A DNA stretch of 48,020 nucleotides, from contig CAMBZT010000014.1 of assembly GCA_945872405.1 (NCBI GenBank), positions 1-48,020 on the forward strand. The letters are read 5' to 3'. Both the position numbers and the translations under genes were made by a program. Below are positions 16,382 to 23,786 of the stretch, piece by piece. A model generated the notes under the pieces. It did no database searches and was not told where the DNA came from. It was given only the letters and a program-made list of their open reading frames with translations. The DNA is from Chitinophaga pinensis. Lineage in GTDB: Bacteria > Bacteroidota > Bacteroidia > Chitinophagales > CAMDFR01. Each line of letters opens with the position of its first letter. Positions within the stretch are counted from its first letter, which is position 1.

Positions 16382-17470
16382 ATGTCACGATATCATTTAC
16401 TTACCATAAAAAATGTAACTAAAGAAACACACGATTCTGTTTCTGTCACTTTTAGTGTTCCCTCTGAATTACAGGTCAGTTTTAATTTTATTCAAGGTCA
16501 ATACGTAACTCTGAAATTAAACATTCAGGGCGATAATGTTGTCAGATCTTATTCTATTTGTAGTAGTCCTTTCGAAGTAGGACAATTTTCAGTAGGTATC
16601 AAAAGAGTAGATGGTGGTAAAGTTTCTAATTATATTAATGATACAGCAAAAGTAGGTGATCAAATTGAAGTAATGGAACCAAATGGCCGTTTCTATTCAA
16701 TATTAGATGCCAGTAATGAAAAGCACTATTACTTGTTTGGTGGTGGTTCTGGTATTACACCAATGGTTTCAATCATCAAAGCAGTATTAGAAAAAGAACC
16801 GAAAAGTAAGTTGACTTTGTTTTATGGTAACAGAAATGAAGAGAGTATTATTTTCAAAAAACAATTAGAGACTCTAAGCACCAATAATCCTGATAAGCTG
16901 AACCTGGTGCATGTATTGAATGAAAGCAAACCGGAATGGACAGGCTACCAAGGCTTGATGAACAAGGAGATGAATCTCAAACTAATTAAGGAGAATAGTA
17001 GCCTCAATTTTCAAAATGCAGAATTTTTTATCTGTGGTCCTGAAGTAATGATGAACGAAGCTAAAGCAGCCATCATTGAATTAGGAATTCCTAACGAAAA
17101 AATACATATCGAATATTTTACAGCAAAACAAAATACTGAGGACGCAAAGCCTTCTGAATCGGGTACTTCAGATATGCCAGAAATAACAAGTGGCAAGGCC
17201 AAAGTAAAGATTAAATACGATGGCAATGTGGTAGAATTTGAGATGAATGTAAAACATACTGTGCTTGACGCAGCATTAGATGCTGGCTATGATCCTCCTT
17301 ATTCTTGTATGGTGGCTGCTTGTTGTACTTGCAGAGCTAAACTTGTGAAAGGCAAGGTACATATGGATGACAGAGAATCCCTCACCGATGCTGAAATAAA
17401 TGATGGTTATGTTTTAACGTGCCAAAGCCACCCTAGAACTGAAATTGTAGAGTTTGATTATGATATTTGA
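16382..17470 (+). CDS. PaaE-like ferredoxin reductase (FAD, NAD(P) and 2Fe-2S domains)
   Basis: The 362-residue protein has three domains. The first is an FAD-binding domain with the motif RSYSICSSP (about residues 57-65). The second is an NAD(P)-binding domain with YYLFGGGSGITPM (about residues 118-130). The third is a C-terminal plant-type 2Fe-2S ferredoxin domain with cluster ligands C309, C314, C317 and a fourth Cys in VLTCQSHP. This is the architecture of PaaE, the reductase of phenylacetyl-CoA epoxidase. None of paaABCD is nearby, so here it more likely feeds electrons to another oxygenase or to a housekeeping acceptor. The residue between C314 and C317 is itself followed by CT, so the site reads CCTC, an unusual doubled cysteine. 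It ends at a bidirectional terminator. Confidence 0.88.
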   Translation: MSRYHLLTIKNVTKETHDSVSVTFSVPSELQVSFNFIQGQYVTLKLNIQGDNVVRSYSICSSPFEVGQFSVGIKRVDGGKVSNYINDTAKVGDQIEVMEPNGRFYSILDASNEKHYYLFGGGSGITPMVSIIKAVLEKEPKSKLTLFYGNRNEESIIFKKQLETLSTNNPDKLNLVHVLNESKPEWTGYQGLMNKEMNLKLIKENSSLNFQNAEFFICGPEVMMNEAKAAIIELGIPNEKIHIEYFTAKQNTEDAKPSESGTSDMPEITSGKAKVKIKYDGNVVEFEMNVKHTVLDAALDAGYDPPYSCMVAACCTCRAKLVKGKVHMDDRESLTDAEINDGYVLTCQSHPRTEIVEFDYDI

Positions 17471-17496
17471 TTCCTGAATCGAAGACATACAACAAT

Positions 17497-17524
17497 AAAA
17501 ACCCAACTCATCAGTTGGGTTTTT
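17497..17524. terminator. Bidirectional terminator between the PaaE-like and CBS genes
   Basis: A 12-bp stem (AAAAACCCAACT/AGTTGGGTTTTT) with loop CATC has A and T tracts at both ends. It serves the convergent genes on each side. Confidence 0.93.
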
Positions 17525-17549
17525 CTATGAATACAAACTTTAATTTTAT

Positions 17550-18014
17550 TTAGATTCCTGAGCCGGGAGAGCTAGTACTATAGATTCCTTCGGTATGATT
17601 TTTTTCCCAGTCATACACACGTACCAGATCTTTATTGGTAACAATGCCTTTAATTTTACCATCCTCCACTACAGGTAAAGCTTGAAATTGTCCATCGCCC
17701 AATATTTTCAGCAGGTCTTCCAAGGAAGTTTCTGGTGTTACCGTCACAGGATTTTTTGTCATGATATCACCTAATTCAAATTTTTCGTCCAATTGATTTG
17801 AATTAAAAATTGCATCGTTTTGAAGATGGTTTTTAATAAAACGTAGCATATCATTGATACTTACAATTCCAATTAATGTATCGTTTTCTGTCACAGGTAA
17901 ATGCTGAACCTTATACTCTGTAAAGAATTCAAGCAATTGAGAAGGTTTGTTATGAATATTCGCGACAATTACTTTTTGAGTCATGATGTCTTGTGTTTTA
18001 ATCTTTGTGCTCAT
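17550..18014 (-). CDS. Two-CBS-domain protein
   Basis: The 154-residue protein consists of two CBS domains. The first is MSTKIKTQDIMTQKVIVAN... to GIVSINDMLRFI (about residues 8-60), and the second is DIMTKNPVTVTPETSLEDLLKIL... to GIVTNKDLVRVY (about residues 83-135). Both show the DIMT opening and the GIVxxxD closing motif. CBS pairs bind adenine nucleotides and act as energy or ligand sensors. With no attached enzyme domain, the partner is unknown. The C-terminus has a short Ser/Gly-rich tail. It is a single gene, ending at the shared terminator with the PaaE-like gene. Confidence 0.9.
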   Translation of the reverse strand: MSTKIKTQDIMTQKVIVANIHNKPSQLLEFFTEYKVQHLPVTENDTLIGIVSINDMLRFIKNHLQNDAIFNSNQLDEKFELGDIMTKNPVTVTPETSLEDLLKILGDGQFQALPVVEDGKIKGIVTNKDLVRVYDWEKNHTEGIYSTSSPGSGI

Positions 18015-18103
18015 AATTTATTTTTTTGAATAGGATGTAAAATTAAAAAGTATTGAGCATAAAACAATGATATAGCTGAAACTTAACTTTAGATTTTTTT
18101 TGT

Positions 18104-18178
18104 GCGTGCCCCTATCGGGTCCGGCTGTTTACAGTGCCCAGAAGTATCTGGGGCACCTGCTCCCATCCGTCATGCGGC
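18104..18178 (-). repeat. Structured intergenic repeat, copy D (divergent)
   Basis: On the minus strand it reads GACGGATGGGAGCAG, then a hairpin (GTGCCCCAGA/TCTGGGCAC with loop TACT), then TGTAAACAGCCGGA, then a small CCC-GATA-GGG hairpin and GCACGC. The order and some words match copies A to C, but the opening box has diverged and the second hairpin is minimal. It lies in the 433-bp gap between the CBS gene and tRNA-Leu and points the opposite way to copy C. Between the two copies (18179-18310) I see nothing identifiable. Confidence 0.45.
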
Positions 18179-18310
18179 ATCTATTTACTTTGCTATATTT
18201 CGATTAAAGCATGATATATATCATCTTCAAAAAAATTTAATAACGATTGCTTAAAAATAATTAATCATAAAAATGCAATTGACTTCTCAATGGTTGAAAC
18301 TAAACGCTTA

Positions 18311-18396
18311 CGGCAGGGATAGAAGAAGTGCCGTGCACGCCGAATAGCTCGGTCTCGTATCCTTGGGCTTTTGACAAGGAACGAGAGCCGCCCACA
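18311..18396 (+). repeat. Structured intergenic repeat, copy C
   Basis: It starts CGGCAGGGATAGAAG, sharing CAGGGATAGAAG with copy B. A GC-rich first hairpin follows (GTGC/GCAC), then ATAGCTCGGT (18344-18353, one mismatch to ATAGCCCGGT of copy B). The second hairpin has arms CTCGTATCCTTG and CAAGGAACGAG (18354-18385) and leads to AGCCGCCCA. So the two single-stranded boxes are conserved while hairpin sequences differ from copy to copy. It ends shortly before the terminator of tRNA-Leu, which is on the other strand. Confidence 0.62.
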
Positions 18397-18407
18397 TAAT
18401 ACATAAC

Positions 18408-18440
18408 AAAAAAAAACTTGCACAATAATTTGTACAAGTT
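18408..18440 (-). terminator. Terminator of tRNA-Leu
   Basis: On the minus strand AACTTGTACAA and TTGTGCAAGTT form an 11-bp stem (one G-T pair) around a 4-nt loop, followed by a run of T (18414-18408). It starts 7 nt after the tRNA end. Confidence 0.93.
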
Positions 18441-18447
18441 TTACATG

Positions 18448-18531
18448 TGCCCACGACAGGATTCGAACCTGCACACCGTTGCCAGCACCACCACCTCAAA
18501 GTGGCATGTCTACCAATTTCACCACGTGGGC
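18448..18531 (-). tRNA. tRNA-Leu (GAG anticodon)
   Basis: The acceptor strand GCCCACG (18531-18525) pairs with CGTGGGC (18455-18449). There is a D arm with TGGTGAAATTGGTAGACA, an anticodon loop TTGAGGT with GAG at 18497-18495, a long variable arm typical of class II tRNAs, and a T arm with GGTTCGAATCC. The 84-nt gene does not encode CCA. Confidence 0.96.
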
Positions 18532-18582
18532 ATTTTATTTAGAACATTTCCAAGAAAATAGATCACTCCATTTTTAGGAATA

Positions 18583-18590
18583 CAAATCTA
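18583..18590 (-). promoter_or_regulatory. Possible -7 box (TAGATTTG) for tRNA-Leu
   Basis: On the minus strand TAGATTTG fits TAnnTTTG, but it lies about 50 bp upstream of the tRNA, further than the equivalent box of tRNA-His. It would imply a leader of about 45 nt. Confidence 0.35.
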
Positions 18591-18648
18591 AAAAATATCT
18601 GTCAATCAGGTGAAAAATATATAGCTTTACGTAATATATTTATTTTCT

Positions 18649-19497
18649 ATGGTGATTATTTGTGAGAGTGGCTCTACCAAAGCAGATTGGGCTATTATTG
18701 AAAACGAAGGCAACATTACACACACAGAAACAATTGGTATTAATCCATTATTTCATGATGCTAGTTTTATTGTGCATGAATTAGCAAAAAATCATGTATT
18801 AAATTCAGTCAAAAACGATATCACAACCATTAATTATTATGGAACTAGTTGCTCGGCTGAAGTAAGAAATAAAATAATTAGAGATGGGCTATCCACTTTT
18901 TTTAACAAGGCAACAATTGCTGTAGCTCATGATTTGGATGGGGCCGTTTTTGCAGTAGCAAAAAAAGGATTACCTGCCATTGTAAATATACTAGGAACTG
19001 GGAGTAATTCTTGTTACTATGATGGTAATGGTATCACCCAGCAAATTGGAGGCAACGGTTTTATAATAAGCGACGAAGCAAGTGGTGCCTATTTTGGGAA
19101 AGTCTTAATTGGAGATTATCTGAATCAATTATTGCCCACTAATATGCAACAATATTTAAAAGAAGAGTTGAGACTTACCAGAGATGAATTACTCGACAAT
19201 ATTTATAAAAAGCCAAATGCAAATGTCTATTTATCAAAGTTTACAAAGGTTTTTACGCAATTTAAAGATCAAGAATATGTGCAAAAAACGCTAACAGAAG
19301 GATTTGGCATTTTTGCTACGAAACATGTTTGTAGATTTCCAAATTATGAGGAGATACCCACACATTTCATTGGATCAATAGCCTTTCATTTTAAAGAAAT
19401 TTTGAAAGAAGTTTGCGAATCAAAATTGATTCATTTTGGTAACGTGATTCAAAAACCCATGGACGGTCTGATTCAATATCATTTTCACAAAAATTAA
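18649..19497 (+). CDS. BadF/BadG-type ATPase, N-acetylglucosamine kinase-like
   Basis: The 282-residue protein has the actin-like ATPase fold of the BadF/BcrA group. The first phosphate motif is CESGSTKADWAII (residues 5-17), with Glu where most relatives have Asp. The second phosphate region is VNILGTGSNSCYYDG (about residue 109), followed by QQIGGNGFIISDEASGAYFG, which is close to the GGxGxxxxDExSGxxIG motif of N-acetylglucosamine kinases. It therefore probably phosphorylates an amino sugar from cell-wall or chitin turnover. The stop overlaps the next start (TAATG), so it is translationally linked to the unknown gene downstream. Confidence 0.8.
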   Translation: MVIICESGSTKADWAIIENEGNITHTETIGINPLFHDASFIVHELAKNHVLNSVKNDITTINYYGTSCSAEVRNKIIRDGLSTFFNKATIAVAHDLDGAVFAVAKKGLPAIVNILGTGSNSCYYDGNGITQQIGGNGFIISDEASGAYFGKVLIGDYLNQLLPTNMQQYLKEELRLTRDELLDNIYKKPNANVYLSKFTKVFTQFKDQEYVQKTLTEGFGIFATKHVCRFPNYEEIPTHFIGSIAFHFKEILKEVCESKLIHFGNVIQKPMDGLIQYHFHKN

Positions 19498-20312
19498 TGA
19501 AGTACTTAATACTCTTCTTACTACTTTCTACTGTTTTTATAAGCAATGGTCAAAGTGGACCGGTGGCCATATATGAAAAGCATTTATTGTTTAATGATAG
19601 TCGTTTATATCAGGTAAAGGATACGGCTCCGATAGTTTATAATCGCTACAATGGAGCTTTAGTTTCGGTAAAAATGTATTATTCAAACACAAAATTACTT
19701 CATGGTGAATTTATTCAGAAAGATGCCACCAATTTTTTCTTTACTGAGTATGACATTATTGGAAATATAATTACGAAGGGCTTAGTATACATAGCAAGTA
19801 AGATATTTTATACAGACACAATCAAAGCCATGTCACCCATTACGCTAAAAACTACTAATATCACTTATCATCAATACTTTCGGCTAAAGAGAACTAATAA
19901 TTGGGAATACTTTATTGTGGACAGTATTCATGAAAAAGACATCATTTTTAAAAATGATACGATTTTCAAAATAGAAATACTAAATAAAATTGATGCCATC
20001 AATCCAGATTCATTATCCAAGAAATTATTGGGGCTTTGGTATGCTCATATTTCCAATTCGAACTCTGATTATATCCTGTTAACAAAATATAACAGAGATT
20101 ACAATTTTAATTTCACGAGCCACTTTCATCCGGACTTCACTTATAATACTGAGCTAAGATTCATCGAGAACACGCAAGAGAAAGGATTAAATGTTGGCAA
20201 ATGGAGTCTCATTGATTTGCGAACAATCCATTTAAATTTTAACAATGGAGTTGAACAATCCTACAAAATAGCTTATCTAAGTCAAGATGTTTTAATTTTA
20301 AACCTGAATTAA
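19497..20312 (+). CDS. Secreted protein of unknown function
   Basis: I do not recognise this 271-residue protein. It has a signal peptide (MKYLILFLLLSTVFISNGQS) and then a beta-rich sequence. The C-terminal part, from about residue 170 (LLGLWYAHISNSNSDY ... GKWSLIDLRTIHLNF), has the LxGxW opening and strand pattern of small lipocalin-like domains, which is only a suggestion. The N-terminal part includes YNGALVSVKMYYSNTKLLHGEF, loosely like MORN/antitoxin-type repeat strands. There is no sorting domain. It overlaps the kinase gene by one base and precedes the M16 peptidase by 19 bp, so the three are likely one operon. Confidence 0.7.
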   Translation: MKYLILFLLLSTVFISNGQSGPVAIYEKHLLFNDSRLYQVKDTAPIVYNRYNGALVSVKMYYSNTKLLHGEFIQKDATNFFFTEYDIIGNIITKGLVYIASKIFYTDTIKAMSPITLKTTNITYHQYFRLKRTNNWEYFIVDSIHEKDIIFKNDTIFKIEILNKIDAINPDSLSKKLLGLWYAHISNSNSDYILLTKYNRDYNFNFTSHFHPDFTYNTELRFIENTQEKGLNVGKWSLIDLRTIHLNFNNGVEQSYKIAYLSQDVLILNLN

Positions 20313-20331
20313 AAATCAAATAATAAATCTC

Positions 20332-23265
20332 ATGCACAAGAAATTTTTACTCGGACTCGTTTTACTAATTTCGTCCACATTCGCATTCTCACAAATTAAA
20401 TATGACTGGAAACAATCAAATAGTGCTGGTTATGATTATAGATTTGTGGAGAATGATCCCACTCAAGCGCGATACTATACTTTAAAGAATGGTTTAACTG
20501 TCATTCTATCGGTGAATAAAGAAGAACCACGTCTACAAACTTTGATTGCAACAAAGGCAGGAAGCAAAAATGATCCTGCAGACCATACTGGTTTGGCTCA
20601 TTACTTAGAGCACATGTTGTTTAAAGGTACAGATAAGTATGGTACTAAAGACTGGGCAAAAGAGAAACCACTATTAACTCAAATTGAAAACTTGTATGAG
20701 TTATATAATCATACTACTGATATTGAAAAAAGAAAAAATATCTATCATCAAATAGACTCAGTAAGTGGCGTTGCAGCAACTTACTCAATTGCTAATGAGT
20801 ATGATAAAATGATGAGTAATATCGGTGCAAAAGGAACTAATGCCTTTACCTCTTTTGAACAAACAGTGTATGTAAATGATATTCCAACCAATCAATTAGA
20901 TAAATGGCTAACAATTGAAGCAGAGCGTTTCAGAAATCCAGTATTAAGAATTTTCCATACAGAGTTAGAAGCAGTGTATGAAGAGAAAAATATTGGTATG
21001 GATGAAGACGATACAAAAGTATTTGAAATACTTTTTTCGGCACTTTTCCCAACGCATAACTATGGTACACAAACTACCATTGGTACTATTGAACATTTAA
21101 AAAACCCATCATTGATAGCTATCAAAGACTACTACAATCAAAATTATGTTCCAAACAATATGGCGATTATTTTATCAGGAGATTTAGATTTTGATGCTAC
21201 CATTAAAAAAGTAGATGAGCACTTTTCTTACATGCAATCCAAACCAGTAAAGGAATATAGCTTCACACCAGAGGCGCCTATTACTGCACCCATCATTAAA
21301 ACAGTTTTAGGACCAGATGCTGAATCTGTTGAGCTGGCGTTCCGATTCCCAGGTGCCAACACCAAAGATGCACAGTTATTAGATTTAATGAGTAGTATAT
21401 TGAGCAATGGAACTGCTGGTTTACTTGACTTAAACTTAGTATTGAAACAAAAAGTATTAAGTTGTAGCGCTGGTGCTTGGTCCTTACGAGATTATAGTGT
21501 GCTTTTTATTGATGGTAAGGCAAAAGAGGGGCAGTCTTTAGATGAAGTAAGAAAGTTATTGGTAGAACAAATCAGTAACTTAAAAAGTGGCAATTTTGAT
21601 GAATCTACCATTAAAGCAGTAGTGAGCAATTATCGCCGTCAACTTATAGAGACATATGAAAGTAACGGAGGGCGCGCCTATTCGCTTTTAGGATCATTTA
21701 TTTCTGGTACCGATTGGGCCGATGTGCTGAGCACTACAGAATATATGAACACTTTGAGCAAGAAAGACATCATGGATTTTGCCAACAAATATTTAAAAGA
21801 TAACTACGTATGCATTTACAAAAAAACTGGCGAAGATAAGAATGTTTTAAAAGTGGAAAAACCACCCATTACGCCTGTTGAAGTGAATAGAGAAAATCAA
21901 TCTGATTTTCTTAAAGAAATCATTGCAATGCCTGTGACACCGATTGAGCCCGTTTTCTTGAACTTCGATTCAGATATCCAGAAATCAAAAATGAATCAAG
22001 CGGTTGTACTAGGAGTAAAAAATAAAGATAATCAGCTTTTCAATCTCAATTATGTATTTGATATGGGTAAAAACAATGATAAAAAGTTACCCCTAGCCAT
22101 TGAATATTTACAATATTTAGGTACAGATAAAATGAGTGCTGAGTCAATAAGCAAAGAGTTTTATAAACTAGCATGCAACTTTGATGTAAGCAGCGGCAAT
22201 GATCAGGTTTCTGTCTCTTTAAGTGGTTTACAAGAGAACTTCGAGCCAGCAGTAAAGTTGTTTGAAAGCTTGTTAACGAATGCAAAGGCAGATGATATAG
22301 CATTAAAGGGCATGATTGCAGACATGATTAAACAAAGAGCAGATGACAAAATGGACAAGAATAAGATTAGCTACGAAGGCATGATGTCTTACGCAAACTA
22401 TGGTCCTAAGAATCCATTTAATGATGTGATTAGCAATGCTGACTTGTTAAAAATTAAGTCTTCAGAGTTAGTAAACATGATTCACGATTTAACCAGGTAT
22501 GAACATAAAGTTTTGTATTATGGTCCAAACAACCTTAATGAGATGATTGTTACTTTAGCCAAATACCATGTTGTTCCTACCGTAGTGCTCCCTTACCCAA
22601 AAGCAGTGTTGTATCCTTACCAACCAACAAACGAAAATCAAGTTTTCTTTGTACATTCAGATGGTATGAAACAGGCTCAAGTAACTTGGACAAGAAAAGT
22701 TGGTGACTTCGAAGCAGTGATGTTGCCGATTGCCAATCTTTTTAACGAATATTTTGGAAATGGGATGTCTGCAATCGTTTTTCAGACAATTCGAGAAAGT
22801 AAGGCACTAGCCTACTCTACTTTTTCGACCTTTAGAACACCAAGAAAAAAAGAAGATCCATTTACTACATTCTCTTTTGTAGGAACACAAGCAGATAAAT
22901 TTAATGATGCAACAGCTGCTATGAATGAATTATTAACCACTTTACCAGAGAGTCCAAAATTGTTTGAAACTGCAAGAGTTTCCTTAGCGAACAATATATC
23001 AACAACGAGAATTACTAAATCAAATATTTTGTTTACTTATCTACGAGCAGAAAAATTAGGAATAGACTATGATATTAGATCAAAAGTCTATAGCAACCTA
23101 AATACCTTTTCTTTTGAAGATATTAAAAAATTCCATGCAGCAAATTATAGTCTAAAGCCTTATACCTATACTGTATTAGGAGATAAAAATAAAATCAAAG
23201 AAACTGACCTCCTGAAACTAGGTAAAGTGTCTTATCTCACACTTCAAAATATTTTTGGATATTAA
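20332..23265 (+). CDS. M16-family zinc metallopeptidase (pitrilysin/insulinase-like), secreted
   Basis: The 977-residue protein has a signal peptide ending near TFAFSQ and two M16 halves in one chain. The inverted zinc motif HxxEH is in LAHYLEHMLFKGT (H90, E93, H94), with the third zinc ligand expected in ELEAVYEEKN about 80 residues later. The second, inactive half begins around residue 540 and contains the substrate-binding RESKALAYSTFSTF. Such enzymes degrade peptides inside a closed chamber formed by the two halves, here in the periplasm. The length is typical for the single-chain group. It is the last gene of the operon with the kinase and the unknown gene, followed by a strong terminator. 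Confidence 0.92.
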   Translation: MHKKFLLGLVLLISSTFAFSQIKYDWKQSNSAGYDYRFVENDPTQARYYTLKNGLTVILSVNKEEPRLQTLIATKAGSKNDPADHTGLAHYLEHMLFKGTDKYGTKDWAKEKPLLTQIENLYELYNHTTDIEKRKNIYHQIDSVSGVAATYSIANEYDKMMSNIGAKGTNAFTSFEQTVYVNDIPTNQLDKWLTIEAERFRNPVLRIFHTELEAVYEEKNIGMDEDDTKVFEILFSALFPTHNYGTQTTIGTIEHLKNPSLIAIKDYYNQNYVPNNMAIILSGDLDFDATIKKVDEHFSYMQSKPVKEYSFTPEAPITAPIIKTVLGPDAESVELAFRFPGANTKDAQLLDLMSSILSNGTAGLLDLNLVLKQKVLSCSAGAWSLRDYSVLFIDGKAKEGQSLDEVRKLLVEQISNLKSGNFDESTIKAVVSNYRRQLIETYESNGGRAYSLLGSFISGTDWADVLSTTEYMNTLSKKDIMDFANKYLKDNYVCIYKKTGEDKNVLKVEKPPITPVEVNRENQSDFLKEIIAMPVTPIEPVFLNFDSDIQKSKMNQAVVLGVKNKDNQLFNLNYVFDMGKNNDKKLPLAIEYLQYLGTDKMSAESISKEFYKLACNFDVSSGNDQVSVSLSGLQENFEPAVKLFESLLTNAKADDIALKGMIADMIKQRADDKMDKNKISYEGMMSYANYGPKNPFNDVISNADLLKIKSSELVNMIHDLTRYEHKVLYYGPNNLNEMIVTLAKYHVVPTVVLPYPKAVLYPYQPTNENQVFFVHSDGMKQAQVTWTRKVGDFEAVMLPIANLFNEYFGNGMSAIVFQTIRESKALAYSTFSTFRTPRKKEDPFTTFSFVGTQADKFNDATAAMNELLTTLPESPKLFETARVSLANNISTTRITKSNILFTYLRAEKLGIDYDIRSKVYSNLNTFSFEDIKKFHAANYSLKPYTYTVLGDKNKIKETDLLKLGKVSYLTLQNIFGY

Positions 23266-23310
23266 GTTTTCACTAAAGAAACTTTTAGTAAGCATCGATA
23301 AAAAATGAAG

Positions 23311-23346
23311 ATCCCTTGATACTATAATGTATTAAGGGATTTTTTT
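23311..23346 (+). terminator. Terminator after the M16 peptidase gene
   Basis: ATCCCTTGATAC and GTATTAAGGGAT form a 12-bp stem (one G-T pair) around TATAAT, followed by TTTTTT. Confidence 0.93.
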
Positions 23347-23732
23347 CGCCATGGGTATCAGAATACACCTCAATACCTCGACCAATCTTAAGAATAATAA
23401 ACCAAATTATTTAAATTTAGATATCAATGCTAAATTAAGTTTACGCTAAACACTTCTAAAAAAACTTGAGGCAGTCAAGCTTATTTCTATAAAAACTTGC
23501 GGAACAAAAATTAAAAGAAAAGACGGCTGCCTAATTCATCCTTACTCCATCTATAAGACTATAAAAAGCCATCTCTCTGGCATTTAAATGGTTAACAATA
23601 TATTAAATAGCTTAAATTAAAACTATAAGTCATTAACTTTTTTTACACTAAATTTATAAATGATAATTAATAAAATAATTTTATTAACAATCACATTTTT
23701 ATATTATAATAACCTGCTTTTCGTGTAACATT
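23347..23732. other. AT-rich gene-free stretch upstream of the giant surface protein
   Basis: About 390 bp, extremely AT-rich towards the 3' end, without a credible open frame. It presumably contains the promoter of the giant gene, but no perfect TAnnTTTG box stood out. Confidence 0.5.
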
Positions 23733-23750
23733 TTACGATTTTAATCGTAA
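23733..23750. promoter_or_regulatory. Operator-like palindrome 36 bp upstream of the giant gene
   Basis: TTACGATT-TT-AATCGTAA is a perfect 8-bp inverted repeat with a 2-bp spacer in otherwise low-complexity AT-rich DNA. Size and position fit a binding site for a dimeric regulator or a small 5'-UTR hairpin. No regulator gene is adjacent. Confidence 0.45.
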
Positions 23751-23786
23751 GTGAATAAATGAATAAAAAATTATAAAAAAAATAAA

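Noticed and set aside
18311-18396. Riboswitch in front of the NAGK-like gene
   Set aside because: The element is separated from that gene by tRNA-Leu on the opposite strand, and copies occur in unrelated contexts.
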